DNA of 9,881 nucleotides from an uncultured Methylophaga sp. (GTDB lineage Bacteria > Pseudomonadota > Gammaproteobacteria > Nitrosococcales > Methylophagaceae): positions 1 through 9,881 of the forward strand of contig CAMPHB010000030.1 in the NCBI GenBank assembly GCA_946885755.1, given 5' to 3'. Both the position numbers and the translations under genes were made by a program. Each line of letters opens with the position of its first letter. Positions within the stretch are counted from its first letter, which is position 1. The notes beneath the pieces were generated by a model. The model was not told the DNA's origin. It saw nothing but the letters and a program-made list of their open reading frames with translations, and did not search any database. Positions 1-5,733 of this stretch are shown piece by piece.

Positions 1-149
1 CCTGAGACACTAGGATCATTGCCGCTGGCAAGGGTCAGACTCGGCTCGCGCTGGCCATCAACGACGATCACCGGCTGATTTTGCAAGCGTGTCAGTTTCC
101 AATAGGTATCCAGTAAATTTTCTTTATAACCTGGCCGGCCACAGGTCTC
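1..149 (-). pseudogene. META-like C-terminal part of the NlpE-type lipoprotein gene, out of frame and cut by the window edge
   Basis: Downstream of the stop codon of the NlpE-N gene, the minus strand stays open to the window edge in the adjacent frame (codons on positions divisible by 3). It reads NLLDTYWKLTRLQNQPVIV and continues with EPSLTLASGNDPSVSG. The pattern NTYWKLxxLxxxPV is the usual opening of META/HslJ-type domains, which often follow an NlpE N-terminal domain in the same lipoprotein. The simplest reading is one gene with a one-base frameshift near 124-200; skipping one base near 147-150 joins the frames as QLAG then ETCGRPGYKENLL. Whether this is a real mutation, an assembly error or true recoding cannot be told from the sequence. 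The 3' end lies outside the window. Confidence 0.6.
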
Positions 150-588
150 GCCCGGCCAGTTGCGGGTAAATCGCTTTAAAACGACCGTCGTTGTGGAGTT
201 GGTAATTATGTTCACTGTCAATAATCTGCCCTTGTTGATTGAGCAGCGTCAGTTGATCTTTATCATTAATGGCAAAGCGGTAATTTTGTTGATCACTTAA
301 CAACACCAGCGTGTTTTGTGCATGTAACTGCCAGCGACCGAGCTGAAAAAAACGACCGGGGTCGCGATCCTGATAATCGGTTTGCAAAAAGAACGATTGA
401 TCAGCGAACAGATTCAGTTGGTAATCAATGCCGGGACAATCGGCGCAGGGCAACGCACCACTGAAACTGACCGGAAAATCGACCACAGCCCGCCAGTCAA
501 AGCTGCTGTCAGTATCGTCGGATTGGCAAGCTGCCAAAATCAATATGCCGGCGAATAAACCGACCGATAATTTCAGCCGCTCTAACAT
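124..588 (-). CDS. NlpE N-terminal domain lipoprotein (154 aa), apparently truncated by a frameshift
   Basis: Residues 1-20 form a signal peptide with hydrophobic core and lipobox LAAC; Cys21 would be lipidated. Gln at +2, rather than Asp, predicts outer-membrane sorting. Residues 42-131 match the NlpE N-terminal barrel: FSGALPCADCPGI with the C48-x2-C51 pair, alternating hydrophobic strands, and a closing HNYQL. E. coli NlpE is an outer-membrane lipoprotein that senses surface contact and lipoprotein-trafficking defects through Cpx; that role is not shown here. The last residues (RDLWPARL) look non-native because a META-like domain continues in the next frame. The gene starts 4 bp after the DUF6868 gene and has only a weak ribosome site, so translation is probably coupled to it. 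The family call is good; the exact function is unknown. Confidence 0.85.
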   Translation of the reverse strand: MLERLKLSVGLFAGILILAACQSDDTDSSFDWRAVVDFPVSFSGALPCADCPGIDYQLNLFADQSFFLQTDYQDRDPGRFFQLGRWQLHAQNTLVLLSDQQNYRFAINDKDQLTLLNQQGQIIDSEHNYQLHNDGRFKAIYPQLAGRDLWPARL

Positions 589-592
589 CCGG

Positions 593-838
593 CTAACCGC
601 CGATTATGTGCAGCGCCAGCCAGGGCGCCAGAAATAACATAAAGGTCAGGGTTTTAAACACTGCCATGGTGCCGTAGTGAATTGCGGCGAACTGTTCGCG
701 TGTTAAAGCAAACCAGTGACTGTGCAGCCGGTAAATCCAATCTGCACAGCATGCGTACATTACAAACCAAATGGTCAGCAATAGGTAGTTCAGCAGCGCT
801 GTCCAGCCCAGCAGACTTTGTAAACTATCGATGTTCAT
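593..838 (-). CDS. Small DUF6868-like membrane protein (81 aa)
   Basis: The ATG at 838 is preferred over the upstream ATG at 865 because AAGGAG lies 7 bp before it. The protein begins MNIDSLQSLLGW. It has two hydrophobic segments, about residues 9-29 and 57-78, separated by a loop with DWIYRLHSHWF and FAAIHYGTM. This two-helix layout with the D-W-IYRLH and F-AIHY motifs resembles the DUF6868 family of small marine gammaproteobacterial membrane proteins, recalled from memory. No biochemical role is known to me. It sits 57 bp after the barrel-kinase fusion gene and 4 bp before the NlpE-type gene, which suggests shared transcription with both. Confidence 0.8.
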   Translation of the reverse strand: MNIDSLQSLLGWTALLNYLLLTIWFVMYACCADWIYRLHSHWFALTREQFAAIHYGTMAVFKTLTFMLFLAPWLALHIIGG

Positions 839-864
839 AGACACACTCCTTGTTGCTATGACCA

Positions 865-884
865 CAATTTACGCCGTTAAATTG
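865..884 (-). repeat. 7-bp inverted repeat between fusion gene and DUF6868 gene
   Basis: CAATTTA (865-871) and TAAATTG (878-884) are perfect inverted copies around a 6-bp centre, in the 57-bp gap between two minus-strand genes. The arms are AT-rich and no T-run follows in either direction, so it is a poor intrinsic terminator. It could be a weak hairpin or a binding site, or chance. Confidence 0.25.
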
Positions 885-895
885 CAGCTTGCCAA

Positions 896-3154
896 TTATG
901 GTTTTTGCTGGCGTGCCTGCCACCAGCGGCGGATCGCTTTACGGCCGTATTTGCGTTTGAAATTAACTTTGAAATCGTAAAGATAAAACGGCAATTTCAT
1001 TCGCCAGTTAAAACGTTTGCCAAATTTGCGGTTTAACGCCAGATATTCTTTTAACAGCTGTTCGCGGCCGGCCCAGTGCAATTTGTGACAGATCCGTGCC
1101 AGATCCGATAAGCGTTCTCTCAACGTCGCATTACGGTTAAAAAAGCGCGCCCGGTTAATATCAATCAGGGTGAAATCCAGTGTGCCGTCCGCCTGTTTTT
1201 TAATGAGAATATTGCCGCCAGCCAGGTCCCGGAAAAAAACCCCACGGGCATGCATTTCGTTTAAGAAAACAGCCAGTTGCGGATAAGCCTGCGCGGCCGT
1301 TACGCCCTGATATTCATCGGCACCATCTCGAAAAGCAGTAACCAGTTCACGGGCACTGAAATCGTGATCCACCTGTTCACATAAATACAGGTTTTGCAGC
1401 AAAGAGCGATCGGCGGTTTTTTCAAAATAGGCGATGGGCGCGGCGGTTGGAATGCCACGGCGCATTAATTCCGCCGCGGCGATCCAACTGCGTTTGGCTT
1501 TGCAGGGGCGCCAGCGGTCCAGTAATTTTTTATGAGCCGCCATTTTTAATGGTTTTTTGGCAATAAAAGGCCGGTCCAGCACCTTATCCACTCGCCAGAT
1601 AACATTACGGGCTTTTCGTAAGGTGTTGTCAGCTTGCGGATCAGGTAATTGCAGTGGATGTAACTGTTGACGCAGTTGGTCAGCAGTCGCCTGATTATCC
1701 GCATACAAAAGGCCACGCCAGCTATCTTGCTGAAACTGATACAGCTGTTTACCGGGCATATGGCGATACCAGGCATCCATATTTTTGCCATGCGGATCGT
1801 TAAAACTGATTAAGGTGCCAGCCGGCCAGCGCAGATAAATCGGCGATTCACCGGCAAATTCCGGGGTGTCTGTTAACAACGCACCATCGCGGCTGAAGCA
1901 TTCAACTTTGCTGAGACTGTCCTTGTCATAAAGCTGATTGAGCGCCATGGCTTTACCATTGATGGTCCAGGCAACATGGACCAGGGCATCGGTGCGGCGA
2001 AAAGCATGAACTTCAAGATTCTCAGTGGTGGCCAAGGGGCCCTGATAAAAACTGCCGGGGATGAGCCGGTTGAACTGCTGCATCGCATAAAACGCCGGCC
2101 GTACGCGAAAATCAGCCCGCTGGCCAAGCACCGACTGGTAGTGGGTAATGCGTTCCAGTTTTGGATAAACACCGCTGCCATCGTCAACCAGGCCTTCGCG
2201 GCTGCATAAAAATGGTCCCCAGAATACCTGTTGCATGGCACCTGATGCCGCCAGCAGAGTGAAATAACGGGTCAGATAATCGGCCTGTTTTTGCTCACCA
2301 TGCACCAGCAGACGGCGGATCCGCGGCAGCGTCCAGAATGCGGCCGGTGAAATCAATTGTTTCACACCAAAATCAGTCGTCACTTTTTGCAACAAACGGG
2401 CTTTTTTAACCAGATTAACTTTCAGTTTCAGTGCCAGTTTGGTGCCAAAGATCCGGTGATCATAGCGCTCAGGCTCGGTGACCCGTTCGCTGAATAAGTT
2501 ATTGGTGTGAATATCCGGCAGTTGCAGATCCCGCTGCATGCGACTGAGCGCGGCAATATTATGCAGTGGCTCAAAATCGGAAATATTGGGGCCGGCAAGT
2601 TTAATGCGCTGCTCACGGATAATGTCGTGGGCAATGCGCCAGCAGTGAAAAAAACTCTCCGTGTCATAACCCGACCAGTGGCGGCGATTACTGGTGGCAC
2701 CGATTTCAATCGCATACAGCCGGTGACCAAATTGCTGGGTGACAGTTTCAACAAAGGTTTGCCAGCGGGCTTGTGCTGCCGCTGTTTTCATCTGCTGCGC
2801 TTCACGAAATGGCTGCACCAAATGTAATAACACGCGGATTCTGGCATCCAGCAGTTTGTTCAGCAGCCGGCTGACCGGGCCGTTAATATCGTCGTAGCTG
2901 AAATCCAGACGGACTTGTTTTAAATTGAGTTCCGCCAGTTTTTCCAGCACAAAGTCATCAATCGCCGGATCCTCGCCGGTCGTCACACCAACACCGACAA
3001 AATCCGCTGGCACCGGATGTGCTGCTGGCGGCAGATGTCCGCCCGGCAAAGCCAGCCGGCCTTTCATAACATAATTCAGGGCCCGGCCCAGTTGTCGCAG
3101 ATCCATTAACGGACCATTAACATAATCATTCTGGTTTTCAGCGTTTTGCGTCAT
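896..3154 (-). CDS. Fusion of a degenerate glycoside-hydrolase-like TIM barrel and a WaaP/Kdo-kinase-like (InaA family) domain (752 aa)
   Basis: Residues 51-375 read like a clan-A glycosidase barrel: a strand KQVRLDFSYDD, a strand YAIEIGATSN (147-156) where EIWNEPN is expected, and a helix plus strand ADYLTRYFTLLAASGAMQQV then FWGPF. By eye the acid/base Glu of the NE motif is Thr154, and the strand expected to carry the nucleophile (LISPAAFW, 267-274) has no Glu, so this half is probably not catalytic. Residues 376-500 are a beta-rich linker. Residues 515-700 match LPS/RIO-type kinases: a lysine in FIAKKPLK (Lys533/534), Glu562 in AAELMRRGIPT, the catalytic loop HARGVFFRDLAGGNIL (Asp643, Asn648), and the DFG-equivalent LIDINRARF (Asp665). 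WaaP and Kdo kinases phosphorylate lipopolysaccharide core sugars in the cytoplasm. The C-terminal 45 residues are very basic and may bind membrane or LPS. No signal peptide is seen. The substrate is unknown. Confidence 0.85.
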   Translation of the reverse strand: MTQNAENQNDYVNGPLMDLRQLGRALNYVMKGRLALPGGHLPPAAHPVPADFVGVGVTTGEDPAIDDFVLEKLAELNLKQVRLDFSYDDINGPVSRLLNKLLDARIRVLLHLVQPFREAQQMKTAAAQARWQTFVETVTQQFGHRLYAIEIGATSNRRHWSGYDTESFFHCWRIAHDIIREQRIKLAGPNISDFEPLHNIAALSRMQRDLQLPDIHTNNLFSERVTEPERYDHRIFGTKLALKLKVNLVKKARLLQKVTTDFGVKQLISPAAFWTLPRIRRLLVHGEQKQADYLTRYFTLLAASGAMQQVFWGPFLCSREGLVDDGSGVYPKLERITHYQSVLGQRADFRVRPAFYAMQQFNRLIPGSFYQGPLATTENLEVHAFRRTDALVHVAWTINGKAMALNQLYDKDSLSKVECFSRDGALLTDTPEFAGESPIYLRWPAGTLISFNDPHGKNMDAWYRHMPGKQLYQFQQDSWRGLLYADNQATADQLRQQLHPLQLPDPQADNTLRKARNVIWRVDKVLDRPFIAKKPLKMAAHKKLLDRWRPCKAKRSWIAAAELMRRGIPTAAPIAYFEKTADRSLLQNLYLCEQVDHDFSARELVTAFRDGADEYQGVTAAQAYPQLAVFLNEMHARGVFFRDLAGGNILIKKQADGTLDFTLIDINRARFFNRNATLRERLSDLARICHKLHWAGREQLLKEYLALNRKFGKRFNWRMKLPFYLYDFKVNFKRKYGRKAIRRWWQARQQKP

Positions 3155-3184
3155 TTAATACTCGTTCTGGGACTTGCCGGAAAA

Positions 3185-3517
3185 TCAGTGGGCAACACTG
3201 CCGGAAAAAACATTTAGGATGATGACACCGGTAATAATCAGCGTGATGCCGATAATCGCCGGTAAATCCAGCGACTGACCAAACACTACCCAGCCGATTA
3301 AGGCGATCAGCACCACACCAACACCCGCCCAGATCGCATACGCGATGCCTACCGGGATAAATTTAAGGCTCAGGGCCAGAAAGTAAAACGCCACTACATA
3401 GCCGATAATGACGGCAACCGATGGCCAGAATTTACTGAAACCTTCCGAGGCTTTTAAAAAGCTGGTACCAAATACTTCAGCGACGATCGCGGCGCTGAGC
3501 AATAACCATTTAGACAT
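3185..3517 (-). CDS. emrE: EmrE-type small multidrug resistance (SMR) transporter (110 aa)
   Basis: This is a four-helix inner-membrane drug/proton antiporter, active as an antiparallel dimer. It has the same length as E. coli EmrE and the same key residues at the same positions: Glu14 (proton and substrate site, in AEVFGTSFLK), Tyr40, Tyr60 and Trp63 (GIAYAIWAGVG), followed by FGQSLDLPAIIG and the Gly90/Gly97 dimer-helix glycines. These point to the Qac/EmrE subtype, which exports lipophilic quaternary cations. It starts 8 bp after the DUF202 gene and ends 30 bp before the barrel-kinase fusion gene. Some EmrE-like pumps also move quaternary-amine osmolytes such as betaine and choline, which could matter in an ectoine-using organism, but nothing here proves that substrate. 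Confidence 0.93.
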   Translation of the reverse strand: MSKWLLLSAAIVAEVFGTSFLKASEGFSKFWPSVAVIIGYVVAFYFLALSLKFIPVGIAYAIWAGVGVVLIALIGWVVFGQSLDLPAIIGITLIITGVIILNVFSGSVAH

Positions 3518-3525
3518 GTATTCAC

Positions 3526-3894
3526 TCAGTTATAGGTAAAAAACAAACTTATCGCCAGCGCGCTGCCGAGTACAGCAACAATAATGCCCACTAACACGCC
3601 CCATTGACTGCGATACCCCTCGGGAAACTCCGATTCGCCCAGCGTTTTCAATACCCGGCGAAACTGACCGGTGGCATAGACGGCCGAAAAACTGCCCAGC
3701 AGGATAAAGGCCATACCCAGCCAGAAGGTCAACTCGGTGTTAATGATCTGCTGGCCGTCAGACAAAATTTCCAGAATCAGTCCGGAGCGTTCGATCAAAA
3801 AACCGAACATAACAAAAGTCAGCCCGGTGCGGATCCAGGCCAATAACGTCCGCTCAGCCGCAAATAAAACCCGCGGATCTTGTAAATACGACAT
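3526..3894 (-). CDS. DUF202 (YidH-like) inner-membrane protein (122 aa)
   Basis: The N-terminus carries the DUF202 signature RVLFAAERTLLAWIRTGLTF (residues 8-27), followed by the rest of the first hydrophobic helix to about residue 34. Further hydrophobic helices lie at about 54-75 and 98-120, giving three transmembrane segments, as in E. coli YidH. DUF202 also occurs as the membrane part of eukaryotic vacuolar transporter chaperone proteins; the bacterial role is not established. The start ATG lies one base after the oxygenase stop codon and lacks a good ribosome site, so translational coupling is likely. A short loop at about residues 82-96 (TLGESEFPEGYRS) separates helices 2 and 3. The family call is firm and the function unknown. 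Confidence 0.9.
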   Translation of the reverse strand: MSYLQDPRVLFAAERTLLAWIRTGLTFVMFGFLIERSGLILEILSDGQQIINTELTFWLGMAFILLGSFSAVYATGQFRRVLKTLGESEFPEGYRSQWGVLVGIIVAVLGSALAISLFFTYN

Positions 3895-3895
3895 A

Positions 3896-4534
3896 TCAGC
3901 TTTTCACTTTACGCCGACGCAGCCAGGCTTTAAATTTGGCGCTCAGTTTATGGAAAAACCGGTGTTTATTACCGGCCGCTTCACTGGTCAGAAAATTGAT
4001 CTGGATCGAGCGGCGAGTGCCTTCGTAAGCCGGATAACCATGCCAGCAGTTATCGGTTACCTTGAAAGCGACCAGTGAGCCGGGGCCCGGGGCAATTTCC
4101 TCGACATAGTTTTCCAGGTCCTGATCGTTGCGCAAAATCCGCAGGCGCCCCGTCGTCGCCGGCCATGATTCATTCAGATAAATCAGAATGGTGACCAGTT
4201 TGGTTTTAGAATCGGTATGAATACGGCCGTCTTTTTTGCGCGAGTAGCCGCGCAGCGTCATCAGCATCGGCAAACCCATGACATCAACAGCAAATTTGTC
4301 ACAAATGATCTGTCGGAAAGCGGGGCTATCAATAGCGTCTAAAAAAGCTTTGAAATCAGCATTAACCGGCACGTCATCAACATTAAAACTGCCACCGTCA
4401 CCGATTTCGGGAAAATCCGCCAGCACCGGTGCCAGCATGGCATCACTGATCGACCGCTCCACGGTAAAAAAGGGGAACGGATCCGTTTTGACGGGGGCCG
4501 CCTGTAAAGCAGCCAAATCAAGCACAGTGCTCAT
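3896..4534 (-). CDS. 2-oxoglutarate/Fe(II)-dependent oxygenase of the prolyl-4-hydroxylase-like superfamily (212 aa)
   Basis: The start at 4534 is chosen because AGGA lies 6 bp upstream; the upstream in-frame ATG at 4549 has no such site. The double-stranded beta-helix core carries the iron triad HTD (His106, Asp108) in GRIHTDSKTK and His165 in NCWHGYPAYEGTRRSIQINF, with Arg174 or Arg175 placed to bind 2-oxoglutarate. Enzymes of this fold hydroxylate proteins, small molecules or sugars. LPS Kdo 3-hydroxylase is a member of the broad superfamily, but nothing here identifies the substrate. Residues 190-212 are strongly basic, like the tail of the fusion protein in the same operon. As the first gene of the minus-strand set, it lies just downstream of the divergent promoter region. 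The catalytic class is clear; the substrate is unknown. Confidence 0.88.
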   Translation of the reverse strand: MSTVLDLAALQAAPVKTDPFPFFTVERSISDAMLAPVLADFPEIGDGGSFNVDDVPVNADFKAFLDAIDSPAFRQIICDKFAVDVMGLPMLMTLRGYSRKKDGRIHTDSKTKLVTILIYLNESWPATTGRLRILRNDQDLENYVEEIAPGPGSLVAFKVTDNCWHGYPAYEGTRRSIQINFLTSEAAGNKHRFFHKLSAKFKAWLRRRKVKS

Positions 4535-4686
4535 GGGTTTTCCTGTCATTGGTTAAAGCCAGCAAGCCATATGATAATACAAATAAGCTGCTGGCCGGTT
4601 GCCGGGCAATGTTGGCCGGTTGAAAATGTCACAATGCCAACCAATATCTTAACCAATACAGATAAATAACAAACGGGGAGCGGGCG
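4535..4686. promoter_or_regulatory. Divergent promoter region between the envelope operon and fpr
   Basis: These 152 bp separate two divergent transcription units, so both promoters should be here. For the minus strand, TATTAT preceded by TG (plus-strand positions 4574-4579) is a plausible -10 without a convincing -35. For the plus strand, TTGAAA (4620-4625) could be a -35, with TATCTT (4645-4650) as a poor -10 at 19-bp spacing. A GGGGAG ribosome site (4675-4680) serves fpr. Two identical 10-bp repeats lie between the candidate promoters. The assignment of individual elements is tentative. Confidence 0.5.
4592..4622. repeat. Two direct repeats TGGCCGGTTG at 21-bp spacing, with a small palindrome between
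   Basis: TGGCCGGTTG occurs at 4592-4601 and again at 4613-4622, so equivalent bases are 21 bp apart, about two helical turns. TTGCC (4599-4603) and GGCAA (4605-4609) form a short palindrome overlapping the first copy. For the minus-strand promoter the repeats would occupy the -35 and upstream region, a typical layout for activator half-sites. For fpr the second copy overlaps the candidate -35. The regulator is unknown. The motif is made of GGCC/CCGG words that are common in this DNA, so chance is possible. Confidence 0.45.
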
Positions 4687-5427
4687 ATGGCTAAGTGGCT
4701 GGAAGGACAAGTGGTAGAAAACAAGCGCTGGACAGACCGTCTGCATTCGCTGCGTATTAAAGCAGATATGGCACCCTTTGACGCCGGGCAGTTTACCCGT
4801 TTGGCGCTGCACATTGATGACGAAGAAGTCAGCCGGCCGTTTTCGCTGGTGAATGCGCCTGATGATCCGATACTGGATTTTTATTTTATCGAAGTGCCGG
4901 ACGGTAAATTATCGACCCGACTGGCTCAGCTTAAAGCGGGTGATGTTATTCAGGTGGCGCCGAAAGCCGCGGGACTATTGACGCTGAAACAATTGGCACC
5001 GGCCAGCAATTTATTTCTGATCGCTACTGGCACCGGTATTGGGCCGTTTTTATCGATTATAAAAACCGACGCTGTCTGGCAGCAATTTAAGCAGGTGCGG
5101 CTGGTGCATGCCGTGCGGTTCGCTGAAGAACTCAGCTATCAGGACACCATTAACGACGTTAAAGCAGCGCATGCTAATCAGTTTGATTATCAGCCAATCG
5201 TTAGTCGCGAAAATGCTCAGGGCACATTGCAGGGACGGATTCCGCAACTGATTGAAAATCAGCAATTAGAGCAGGCACTGGCGCTTGAAATTGATGATGA
5301 CAGTCAAATTCTGCTGTGTGGTAATCCCGACATGGTTCAGGACACTACTGATGTGTTGCTGGCACGCGGATTGCGCCGTCACAGCCGCCGTGAAGCCGGC
5401 CATATTAGCATCGAGAAATACTGGTAA
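4687..5427 (+). CDS. fpr: Ferredoxin/flavodoxin--NADP+ reductase, bacterial type (246 aa)
   Basis: This FAD enzyme moves electrons between NADPH and ferredoxin or flavodoxin (EC 1.18.1.2) in the cytoplasm, supplying reductant for Fe-S repair, radical enzymes and oxidative-stress defence. The FAD domain (about 1-100) has the RPFSL motif (50-54), equivalent to RxYS in E. coli Fpr. The NADP domain has ATGTGIGPFLSI (113-124) and CGNPDMV (211-217). The protein ends in HISIEKYW, close to the E. coli Fpr end with its terminal aromatic Trp, and the length matches the family. The ATG at 4687 has GGGGAG 6 bp upstream. It appears to be a single-gene unit: the neighbour to the left is divergent and a 306-bp gap follows. 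In other bacteria fpr is often induced by oxidative stress; no SoxR- or FinR-type site was recognised here. Confidence 0.93.
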   Translation: MAKWLEGQVVENKRWTDRLHSLRIKADMAPFDAGQFTRLALHIDDEEVSRPFSLVNAPDDPILDFYFIEVPDGKLSTRLAQLKAGDVIQVAPKAAGLLTLKQLAPASNLFLIATGTGIGPFLSIIKTDAVWQQFKQVRLVHAVRFAEELSYQDTINDVKAAHANQFDYQPIVSRENAQGTLQGRIPQLIENQQLEQALALEIDDDSQILLCGNPDMVQDTTDVLLARGLRRHSRREAGHISIEKYW

Positions 5428-5733
5428 CGGGGCTGCAATTATTGAGGTTTGGCGCAGACTATTAGCTATGAACCCGGGCGTAGGATCCCGGTCAGAAACT
5501 ATATATTGTGCGCCATTGTTGCTACGTTCAGTCTGCGCAGATGGTCTTTTCACCACTAAATAATAGTGTTCAAAAAGTAGGAAAATTATTCTATTTCAAT
5601 AGGTTAGTTTGTCGCTACAACATCGGCAGTCAAAACGGAATTTTTTTGCTTGCATTAGCGGGAAAATTTTTACAGTGTAGAAATGCATTGTTCATACCGG
5701 ATCCGTTTTTGTGATCCAAACAGGGGAGGGGCC
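5428..5733. promoter_or_regulatory. 306-bp gene-free region: end of fpr and leader/promoter of the ectoine-degradation operon
   Basis: No credible gene lies here; short open frames lack family features and ribosome sites. The stretch from about 5551 to 5680 is clearly richer in A and T than its neighbours, as expected for a promoter. Visible elements are a long inverted repeat (5452-5538), a 10-bp palindrome TCTGCGCAGA (5532-5541), a dyad CTATT-TC-AATAG (5591-5602), a T-run (5641-5647), and a small GGATC/GATCC hairpin (5699-5717) directly before the doeB ribosome site. TATATT (5502-5507) and AATAAT (5559-5564) resemble -10 boxes but lack paired -35 boxes. No clear intrinsic terminator for fpr was found. 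Confidence 0.5.
5452..5538. repeat. 9-bp inverted repeat with two competing pairings
   Basis: GCGCAGACT (5452-5460) and AGTCTGCGC (5530-5538) are perfect inverted copies around 69 bp. The left arm can instead pair with TGCGCC (5509-5514) through GGCGCA (5451-5456). A third stem CCGGG/CCCGG (5474-5478 and 5487-5491) lies in the loop. The right arm is part of the palindrome TCTGCGCAGA. This could be paired operator sites or RNA structure in a leader; without a mapped transcription start the two cannot be separated. Confidence 0.4.

Noticed and set aside
4620..4634. TTG-N9-CAA as an FNR- or SoxR-like site upstream of fpr
   Set aside because: Apart from the outer TTG/CAA the two halves are not symmetric and match neither the FNR TTGAT-N4-ATCAA consensus nor a SoxR box.
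4546..4812. Minus-strand open frames over the divergent promoter and the start of fpr
   Set aside because: They overlap the well-supported fpr start and the promoter region, and encode Cys/Pro-rich sequence without domain features.
5698..5710. CGGATCCG followed by a T-run as an intrinsic terminator for fpr
   Set aside because: The palindrome has no room for a loop and lies about 270 bp after fpr and just before the doeB ribosome site; it is too weak to call a terminator.
5508..5714. 68-aa plus-strand open frame in the fpr-doeB gap
   Set aside because: No ribosome site before its ATG, no family features, and it runs through AT-rich promoter-like DNA with several inverted repeats.
5683..5733. 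Extended N-terminus for doeB from the ATG at 5683
   Set aside because: No ribosome site there, the added residues (HCSYRIRFCDPNRGGA) do not fit the M20D fold, and a strong purine-rich site precedes the ATG at 5734.
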